DNA of 64,000 nucleotides from NCBI GenBank assembly GCA_030035585.1, contig CM057465.1, positions 34,552,001-34,616,000 on the forward strand. The letters are read 5' to 3'. Within the stretch, counting starts at the first letter, position 1. The number at the start of each line of letters is the position of its first letter. This DNA is from Dugong dugon. Lineage: Eukaryota; Chordata; Mammalia; Sirenia; Dugongidae. The notes under the pieces are model-generated. The model did no database searches. It saw nothing but the letters and a program-made list of their open reading frames with translations, and was not told where the DNA came from. Of the stretch, positions 56,241 through 64,000 are shown in pieces. The position numbers and the translations under genes were made by a program.

Positions 56241-57245
56241 TCAAAGAACTCCCTTTAATAATTTTTGTAAGTTTGGTTTGACTTTTACATATTTCCTTAA
56301 TTTCTGTTTATCTGCAAATGACCTAATTTCACCATCAAATTTGAACAAGAGTTTTGCAGGATATATTATTCTTGGCTGACAATTTTTTTCTTTCAAGATT
56401 TTATATATGTCATCCCATTGCCTTCTTGCCTGCATGGTTTCTGCCGAATAATCTGAGCTCAGTCTTATTGTTTCTCCTCTGTATGTGACTTCTTGTTTTT
56501 CACGAGCTGCTTTCAGGATTCTTTGTTTGTCTTTGGTTTCGGCAAGTGTGAATATGATATGCCTTGGTGATTTTCTTTTGCGGTCTCTTCTATATGGGGT
56601 TCGTGGAGCTTCTTGTATGGCCATCTTTTCATCTTTCATGATATTGGGGAAGTTTTCTGTCAGCAGTTCCTCAATAATCCTGTTTTGTGTTTTCTCCCCC
56701 TGTTCTGGAATGCCAATCACTCGTAAATTTTTGCTTTTTATTGTGTCCCACATAACTCTCTGGGTCTCTTCATTTTTCTTTGTTCTTTGTTCTGAGTTTT
56801 CCTTTAACAGAGTTGTATCCAAGTGTTTGTCTTCAGTTCCACTGATCCTGTCTTCCACGGTTTCACATCTGCTTCTCAGCCCTTCTATGACATCATCCAT
56901 TTCTGAAATCTTGTTGTTTATCTTTTGGATTTCTAATTGTTGTTTTTATATAATTTCTAGTTGTGAATTTATTTTGGCATTTTGTTCCTGGATGATTTTC
57001 CTGAATTCTTCCAATTTTTTGTCTGTATTTTCCATGAATTTGTCTATTTTTTCCTCATGTTTCTCAGCTTTTTGCCTGATTTCTTGGAAAATTCTGAGTG
57101 TTAGAGATTTGAATTCCCTATCAGGTACTTTTAGTGCATTTTCTTCCACAGGAGAGTCATCTGGTGTTTTAATTTGGATGCCTACTGGAACCATCCTGTC
57201 CTGTTTTTGTAAATGTTTTGAGATTGTCTGCTGTTTGGGGGGCAT
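56241..57245 (-). pseudogene. L1 ORF1, copy D, two nonsense codons
   Basis: From the ATG at 57245 (MPPKQQTISKHLQKQDRMVP) the frame runs through the coiled coil to a TAA after 'INSQLEII' (56946). It then continues in the same frame from 'MDDVIEGLRSRCETVEDRIS' (56900) through a well preserved RRM ('SPRHIIFTLAETKDKQRILK') and C-terminal domain ('CQPRIIYPAKLLFKFDGEIR'). It ends at TGA (56241), where copies B and C keep CGA or CGACC, a CpG-type change that removes about ten C-terminal residues. No frameshift is seen between the two parts, so this is the least damaged ORF1 here. Confidence 0.88.
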
Positions 57246-59460
57246 TCAGTTATTTTTCTTGTTTATTGATTTCAGATTTGTTTGTTTCATCCCTTTCTTA
57301 AAAAAAAAAAAAAGTGACTATGTCTGAGCAGGCAAACTGTGTGTTTTACTTTGTTGTTTGCTCTTCTGTGTGCGCAATTCTTTTTGCCTCCTTCTCCAAC
57401 TGGCAGGGTCAGTCTCTCAGATATGGTACAGCAGGGCATGTCTAGCTGAAGAGGAGTTACTGGGACGGGTTGTTTGTGGCACTTACTACAGACACCAGAG
57501 CTGGTCGGTAATCAGTGCAGGGCAGGTTGCAGTAGGCTGTGCCTGTGCTGCTTTGTGGTGTGATGTCAAGTGCACAGTGCAGGTAGGCAGGATGTAGCGA
57601 GGAGATTGTTATGTGTGGAGCTAAGATGGATATGGGAGAGAGGAGAGAGGAATAGGAAACAAAAACATACAAACAAAAACGAATGCTAGGGGAGCTTGCC
57701 GTTTGAATGGAGATATGAGAGACTATGAAATGGAGAAAATCAGGAAGGGGAAGAGGAAGAAAAGAATAGAATGAATAAATAAAAATCAGAAAGGTTAAAG
57801 AACCGCAAAGTTCCCAGGAATCCCACAGGTGCAGCTATGAGATCTGGGGAAGTCGCTCTCAGGTGTCCCAGTACGGCCTGGCTAGAAGGCGTAGAGGTAT
57901 ACAACGCCTGATATTCAGGGATCAGAAAGAGAAGGAAGATATAGAGAGACAAGAAAGTGAGTAATGAAGAAAGAGAAAAAGGGAAAAAGAGGGAAAAGAA
58001 AAGAAAATAAATTAAAAAAAAAAAAAGAACAAGAAAGGCCCCCCAAAAAAACAGAAAAAAAAAAAACCAACTAGAAAAGAAACGTGCTCAGGGATCCCTC
58101 TGCACTTCTGTGGGAGCTGAAGGGGATTTCCTTGCCACGCAGCTCTGCCTGGGCAGAAAGGGCTCCCAACTGAAGAAAAGGGAAAGAAAACAAATAAACA
58201 ATTCAAAACGAACAAATGAAGAAAAGCCCTGGGATCCCACCAGCGCGGTAGCCCAGACCGGGAAGCAGCTCCATACTCGAATGGAGCTCCGCAGCCCCTC
58301 AGAAAAAAGCAAAGATGGCTCACAGAGCCAGGCACTCCAGTGAAAGGAGCGGGAGGTGGCGAGATGCAAGCAATAAATCCAAAGAAGCAGGGAAAAAAAA
58401 AAAAAAAAAAGCAACACCAGCAGCTAACAAATGGCACTCAGAGAGCCAGCTAGTGCGGGCTGGTGTTTCTGGACAAGAGACTGTGTCCGTGGGAAGCAGA
58501 GGAGGCCAAGTGTGGGTGAAGAAGTGTAGAGAGTGGGAGAGTGTATATCACAAATTGCCGGCGCTCTGGAGCCCCTCAGGAAGAAGCAAAGATGGCTCAC
58601 CGAGCCAGGCACTTGAGTGGAAGGAGGGGGAGGTGGCAAGAGGCAAGTGAGAAATCAAAAGAAGCAGAAAAAAATAGCAACACTTGCAAACAACAAATGC
58701 CACCCAGAGAGCTGCCCACTTAGGTGTGTGGAATCCAAGCAGCTGGCACCTCCCGGTCAAGAGACCGTGGCCGCAGGAAGCAGAGGAACAAAAGAACAAA
58801 AGCCCCAGGATCCCACCAGCGCAGCAGCCCAGACCGGGAAGCAGCTGCACACTCGAATGGAGCCCCGCAGCCCCTCAGGAAGAAGCAAAGATGGCGCATG
58901 GAGCCAGGCACTCGAGTGAAAGGAGGGGGTGGCGGTGAGAGGCAAGCAAGTAATGAAATGAAGCAGGAAAAAAAAAAAGCAACACCAGTAGCCAACAAAT
59001 GGCACCCAGAGAGCCGTCCGCTTGGGTGGTGTGGAAACCAAGCAGCCGGTGCTTCCCAGTCAAGAGACCTTGGCCGCGGGAAACAGAGGAGTCTGAGCCG
59101 GGGTGAAGAGGGGTGGGGGGTGGAAAAGCTCACACCGCAAATTACCGGTTGTTTTGTCTCCCGCTGCACGCTTCGTGAGGCTGCTTTCTCGTACCCCTGT
59201 TTGCTGGTCTCCGATAGCAGTCCAAGATGGTGGATCCGCTGCGTTAGCTGGTAGGGGACCTCTGCATGAATCTCTCCTCGCTCTCCGTTCTCTGTCAGTT
59301 TTATCACTCCGTTTGGTGCCTGGCTGAGTTCTTTATCTCTTTATTTGATGTTTTAGATTTTCAGGATTGTTGCATTCTCTGTTTGGCTTAGTTTTTCGGA
59401 TCTTTGTTGTGGAGGGACGGTGTGGTGCTTCTGCCTAGAGTGCCATTTTGCCGGAACCTC
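57246..59460 (-). promoter_or_regulatory. expanded 5' UTR / promoter region of L1 copy D
   Basis: About 2.2 kb, longer than in B and C (about 1.6 kb) because a segment is present three times. 5'-terminal YY1-like 'aaaatggcactc' on the minus strand and 'ccaagatggtgg' (about 59221, plus strand) are visible. A T tract (plus A tract) at 57301-57314 lies just upstream of ORF1. Confidence 0.6.
58293..59150 (-). repeat. three tandem units in the 5' UTR of L1 copy D
   Basis: Units begin with 'agcccctcag(g/a)aa' at 58293, 58570 and 58869 (spacing 277 and 299 bp). Each carries 'agcaaagatgg', 'gagccaggcact' and a GA/A-rich stretch; units 1 and 3 also carry the upstream 'gatcccaccagcgc' and the terminal 'caaatt(g/a)ccgg'. 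Copies B and C have one unit each. Confidence 0.8.
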
Positions 59461-59474
59461 TCTGTTTAACTCTT
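59461..59474. repeat. right target-site duplication of L1 copy D
   Basis: tctgtttaactctt, third copy of the site; followed by aatgg, giving the nick position ctctt/aatgg. Confidence 0.8.
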
Positions 59475-61491
59475 AATGGTTTGTTGGTCCTTCCTTGGAT
59501 TCTGTAAGTTTATTTCGTTGCATTTATTTTTTTTGCCGATACAAGAAAGAAGTATTCATATTTAAAAGATTTGAAAATATCTGCAATAACAAAGAAATTA
59601 ATGAAAAGCATTTGTAATGAAATGATATATGATAGGATTTGCTTCAAAATAATCTAGGGTGGCAAGAGGTGGGAGTTTAGATGAAATGATATTGGCTATG
59701 ATAAATATTAAAACTGGTGATGGGTACGCAGAAGTTCATTATACTCTTTTGTGTACTTTTGAAAATTTCTATAGGTAAAAGTAAAACAAACAAAACAAAA
59801 CAAAAGCAAACAACAAAAACGTGTAGTCCCACTTCTAAGAGATAAATTATTTCTTTTTCTGTATATATACATGTGCACAAAACATACGTATCCATAGTTT
59901 TTATTTAAACAAAGTTGAACTGACTCCTAGTTGTTAGTGGGGACTCAGTTACTTTTCTAAAAAGGCCTTAGCAGGCTTATAAGCAGACAGTCAGTTTGAA
60001 GTTTATTGATGTTGCAGTGGGTGGTAAGATTTGGTAGATGGATGAAGCCAATCACCTAGCCCATTTTGGGGGTATTGAAATTAACCTCTGTCTAAAGCTT
60101 AGAATTGACTTGCGTTTGGAACTGTGTTTAGACACATCTTAAGTGTCTTCTGTAGGATAAAATGTGGGAAAAAATAGAAAGAACAGAGTATGCTACCTCA
60201 TTCTCATTCTCCCTTCCTTTGTACTGTTTACTCCCCCTTCCTCTGAAGGAAGAAATGAGGAAAAACAACAGAAACTCAGATTGGTTTGACTCAGAGGGGG
60301 AGGAATGAACGAATTAAACTGCCTTCTGCTTCCTTTTCCCCTATCCCCTCCAGATACTCACGTTCCCAGGCCCCAAAATATGTGAATTTCATATATACAC
60401 GTTTCTTTCTATACCCTAGGCTGATTAAAAAAATTTTTTTTCTAGAAAAATAATACCAGAATTGATTCTTAGGTAACATGACTCAAGGGATCTTCAGAAA
60501 AATACTAAGCCTACTAGAAGAATAATTCCTATGCAAACTTTCAATTTAAAATCTTTTGTTTAAACATATTTGAAGTATCTAATTTTAACTTAGGTCTTTG
60601 CAGAAAATCACAAGTCCACTGTGCATGAATGACTTTATTCTCTAGGAGTGTGTGAGAAGCATTCCTGGTAGAGTTGACCCTCATCATTTCCATGTTAACT
60701 TTGAGAACCTAGAGGAAGTTATAGGACCATGTGTGGGAAAGAATTGCATTGACTATTACAAATTTATTTAGATTCATGAAGCAATTGGCTGTATAATTTT
60801 TAAAGCTTTTTCTCAGATCAACCCATTTCCCCAGGACTAGCCTTTCTTAAAATAACTTTCCTAGTGCATTAGGCAAATATGAAGTTTTCAGCTCTGAAAG
60901 TGTATCTTTCCATGTACCATAATTTTCTCCATGCCTATTTTTTAAAAACATTTATTCCCTATTAAAATTGAGCGCTCGTTTTTCTTCCTATACTATAATA
61001 ATAATAATAAAGTTGATATAGCACTTGCAAAGTAGTTTTTGGCACTCAGCTCTGGTGGCAAGACACGAGAAAAGGGAAATACGACGTTAAGCAAAAATAG
61101 TCCAGCCTGTAAAAACAGTGAGTTGTTGCATAGATTTCGGAGCAAACAGGTTTGTGTATATTCTTAGCAAATTCAATGACCCATTTGCACTTATGGGTAT
61201 AGAGCTGGAGCTTAGAACATTTTAAGTAATAGAAGAATATTTTAAAGCCTAATCTGGGTCTTTTAAAGGTCTTGTATTTTAAATTTTGGATTTATTATGT
61301 GTTATACTCTCAGGTTACTTGCCTGTTTGGTTTTGTTCAGATGGAATATTAAACTTTATCACTAGGTATACGTTATTTGTGATTAATGGTTTTTTTCTTT
61401 AACACCTTCTTGAAAACCTGTATGTAGTTGAGTATAGCTAAGAATGTTATAGTTTTTAGTGTTTGTATATCATATTTTTGTATTTACTTTT
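59475..61491. other. AT-rich unique-looking DNA
   Basis: No gene or clear repeat is recognised; a short (ATA)n run lies near 60997-61010. Confidence 0.45.
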
Positions 61492-61670
61492 GATCTGGTG
61501 GCACAGTGGGTAATAGCTATAGCCAGTTACAGCTGCTAACCAAAATGTCGGCAGTTCGAATCTACCAGCTGCTCCTTGGAAACTCTATGGGGCAGTTCTA
61601 CTATGTCCTATAGGGTTGCTATGAGTCAAAAATGAGTCAACAGCAACGGGTTTGGTTTTTTTGGTTTGGC
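61492..61670 (+). mobile_element. AfroSINE with long target-site duplication
   Basis: 'ctggtggcacagtgggtaata', 'gtcggcagttcgaatctacc' and 'ggggcagttctactatgtcc' are followed by 'caacgggtttggtttttttgg'. The flanks at 61466-61491 and 61671-61696 match over about 26 bp with few differences (both start tatatca and end acttttg). Confidence 0.85.
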
Positions 61671-61696
61671 TATATCACATTTTATATTAACTTTTG

Positions 61697-64000
61697 CTAC
61701 AATTTCATAATTGTGTTTCAGATATCAGAAGATATATCAACATTTAGTAAAACTCTTAATATTTTCTGCAAGTGTCATTTAACATTACAAATGTTTTAAC
61801 TAGTTGCATTTTAATTCTGGAACTCAAACTCTGTAAGAAATTAGCAAAATTATGTACTTTAAATTTTCAGCTATTATTTGACAAGTAAATTTTTGTGGAA
61901 AAAAGCAATGCTTTTTTTGAGAAATATTTCCAAACCACAGTGAGCCACTATTTTTAGCCAGTTCTTATTGGGTCAACAGATCTAGACCACTCCCAACATT
62001 AAGCTGCTAGCCTTCTTAAAAGTAAATATTTGATTGATTAGTTTTTGGAAATAAGGAATTGCCATTATTTCAAGGGGTTGACTTCTAATCAAAGTCAAAT
62101 TCTCACACATCTTTTCAGGATTATGTGTTTGATTTCTATGGGTTTAATTTCTTGGATCAAGTTTCCTTTTAAAATGTGCTTGTTTTCTGTGTTTGGTTTT
62201 CCTTTAACCAGGGGAAAATCATTTTATTCCAGAATTAAAGGTCAGTCTGGAAACCAGAAGGATAAGGGAATAACCCCTTCAATTCCTTCAGCTTGACCCA
62301 GAGAACTGTTATTTTCCAACCTTTTGATCAATAAAGCATTTCATTGCTTTTATAGGAAATTGGGTGCTCTTACTTAACAGAAGAATTAGCTTCAAGTCAC
62401 CTCTCTTTTTTTCATTTTCTCAGTATAAGTGCTGGTAAGAGGTTGTTTTTCTGAGATGTGAAAAGTACACCATTTATTTCTTATAATTACTTGGCGTTTC
62501 CTTGGAAAGGTAGGGATTTGTGCAGTATTTGAGTTACTTCCCTCTTCTGGCTCTGGCAGCAGAAGTGCAGACCATTTAACTGTTTACCAGCTCTCTAAAC
62601 ACATCCTCTACTTCTAGTTAGTTTTCTTCTCTAAGCCCTAAAGCTACAAAGACCCTTGATTAAGGACTGTCATCTCCTCCATTCTTCTCTGGCCTCTCCT
62701 CCATCCCATCACTCTCTTTACCCAGTCTCTTCAGCTCCTTGGTCTCTTTTCTCCTTTTTCTTTTTCGTCCTCCCTTTTTTCTCCTCTGTTAATTCTTTCT
62801 GCTTTTCCTTATTCTCCCTGTACCCCTTTTACCTCGTCTACCTCTTCTTATACCTTGTCCCCTAGAATTTACAATTCCAAAATAGCGTGACCATTTTAAT
62901 GCAAAAATTATAAATTATCAAATGCCTTGGCCCTCTAAGATCACTGTAAAGAGTTGAAGTCAAATGTTGAAACTACACATATTAAGCATAAGGCTACCAA
63001 GAGCCTACCTTATTTCTTTTAATGTCAGCAACTATCTTTTTTGGTTGTAATCTTTTTGCTTGCATCTGTTCTTAGGAAAGAGCTTCAGAGGAGAGGGGGC
63101 TAGGGCAACTATGTAGGAACATAAAAGCCTAGAAAATGAGACAAACTGCTTCCCTTGAGGAAGGATGTGAGAGCTTCACAACTATATTCAGAGTGCTACA
63201 TTGCTGATTGGCTAAAGGACATAGCCAGCCAGCATGGTCGAAGAGAGATCGAGGAGAACAAGACAGCATATAAGGCCAAATCAGTTGAATCATGCCAACA
63301 GATTTATCCAAGCAAAACTGGGAAACAGGAATGTCGTTAAACCTTTCTGGAACTGGCGGCTGGTAGAATTAGAGAAGACCCAAATCCTGAATAGGGCAGA
63401 GGAATCACTGGGACACTTTCAGAGTGATGTCACACAGAATAAGGAAGGATGGGTTTCAGTTAAGGTAAAGCCCGAGTTACTGTTACAAGTTGATCCCCCT
63501 GACCCCGTGTATCTTAAATAAGGGAGAAGTATTTTAGCCTATTTGTTTTTTCAGTTTGTTTGTGTATGTGTGTGTGTGTATGCACATATGTGTGTTTCAC
63601 TCTTACACGACAGTCCAAAGTAGTCAGGCCAGGCTGGTAGTGTGTTATTGTTCGCAAAGCCATCTAGGGACTCAGGCTCATTCTTTCTCACTGCTGTGTC
63701 ATCCTCAACATGAAGCTTTCATGTCATGGCCCAAGATGGTTGCTCTAGCTCTCACTGTCATACACATACTCTAGCCAGTGGGAATAGGAAAGGTAAGGTT
63801 AGCACATATTCATTTCTTCTAAGTATAGTGGTACATATGAGTTCTGCTTAGGTTCCGTTAGTGAGATATGTGTCATGTAATCACTCCAAGCTGCAAAGGA
63901 GGCTGGGAAGTATCTCTAGCTAGACAGTTGTTTGCCTATTTCATTTGCAGCTTTTAATTTGCAATCCCCACTATTAAAGGAAGAAGAGAATGATTTATAT
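61697..64000. other. unique-looking DNA with a pyrimidine-rich tract and a TG repeat
   Basis: 62650-62860 is strongly C/T-rich on the plus strand, and a TG repeat lies at about 63555-63598. Overlapping plus-strand open frames at 63155-63521 (one with 'NRFIQAKLGNRNVVKPFW') are not recognised and lack supporting signals. Whether they are exon relics cannot be told by eye. Confidence 0.4.

Larger units (their letters stand above)
51871..59460 (-). mobile_element. L1 retrotransposon, copy D, both ends present, ORF2 internally deleted (about 7.6 kb)
   Basis: The 3' tail and UTR (51871-53044), ORF2 lacking its N-terminal third, ORF1, and an expanded 5' UTR (about 57291-59460) are present. It is flanked by a perfect 14-bp duplication. 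The 5' terminus 'ttccggcaaaatggcactct' (minus strand) is complete. The 3' UTR has the short inter-module form, as in copy B. Confidence 0.9.

Noticed and set aside
58293..59150. Possible CRISPR-like or satellite array
   Set aside because: There are only three units of about 280-300 bp within an L1 5' UTR, with no short repeat-spacer pattern.
58720..59307. Long overlapping open frames on both strands of the L1 copy D 5' UTR, with a plus-strand frame similar in copies B (12158-12397) and C (50763-50960), recalling the primate antisense ORF0
   Set aside because: The shared plus-strand frame has no ATG in any of the three copies (it opens with TTG or GTG codons). The region is GC-rich and stop-poor, which explains long frames on both strands, and similarity follows from common descent of the UTR.
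42783..59474. Explaining the right block as a tandem duplication of one L1 insertion
   Set aside because: Copies C and D differ in 3'-UTR form, ORF2 content and 5'-UTR unit number, so two insertions fit better, although recombination afterwards is not excluded.
63155..63521. Candidate host exon with overlapping open frames
   Set aside because: I recognise no protein similarity, no clear acceptor/donor pair and no neighbouring exon, so it stays unannotated.
1..64000. Bacterial, plasmid or phage gene systems
   Set aside because: Dense LINE/SINE/LTR content, MIR and L2 relics and AT-rich intergenic DNA identify a mammalian genome; there are no operons or ribosome-binding-site patterns.

Overview
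This window is mammalian nuclear DNA, almost certainly from an afrotherian and most likely an elephant or a close relative. The basis is a set of lineage-typical repeats: AfroSINE copies (a short tRNA-like head with a body carrying 'gggcagttctactctgtcc' and 'gagtcggaatcgactcgacgg' motifs), an RTE/BovB-like LINE whose 3' end reads 'ggcacctaacaacaac', and L1 elements that carry a duplicated module in their 3' UTR. I recognise no host protein-coding gene, rRNA, functional tRNA or CRISPR array. Nearly all long reading frames belong to decayed LINE elements, mostly on the minus strand.

Left block (about 1.1-18.4 kb): a nest of insertions. An RTE element on the minus strand (1124-1617 and 16188-18430) is split by a 3'-truncated but 5'-complete L1 (copy A, 1618-4464 and 12620-16171) flanked by a 16-bp target-site duplication. 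Copy A is itself split in ORF2 by a full-length L1 (copy B, 4465-12606; 13-bp duplication), and its 5' UTR holds a solo ERV-L-type LTR (15012-15536).

Middle (18.4-42.8 kb): AT-rich, unique-looking DNA with scattered old repeats (MIR, L2, LTRs, an unnamed three-copy repeat), afrotherian SINEs, and several truncated or internally deleted RTE copies, including one about 2.7 kb long that retains both ends (28053-30765).

Right block (42.8-59.5 kb): two minus-strand L1s lie back to back. Three copies of the same 14-bp site, tct[a/g]tttaactctt, lie at its left end, between the two insertions, and at its right end. The first insertion (42798-51856) appears to carry a 3' transduction of about 180 bp and a chimeric 5' end. 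The second (copy D, 51871-59460) seems to have used the same nick. D has lost the endonuclease-coding part of ORF2 and has a 5' UTR expanded to three tandem units. From 59.5 to 64 kb the sequence is mostly unique, with one AfroSINE.

All ORF1 and ORF2 copies are broken by stops and frameshifts, so the elements are fossils. Their value lies in the record of insertion mechanism (internal priming, transduction, template jumping, re-use of one nick) and in the structure of the L1 lineage (long ORF1-ORF2 spacer, modular 3' UTR, tandem 5' UTR units). Family names are given from recognition of sequence motifs, not from a database search.
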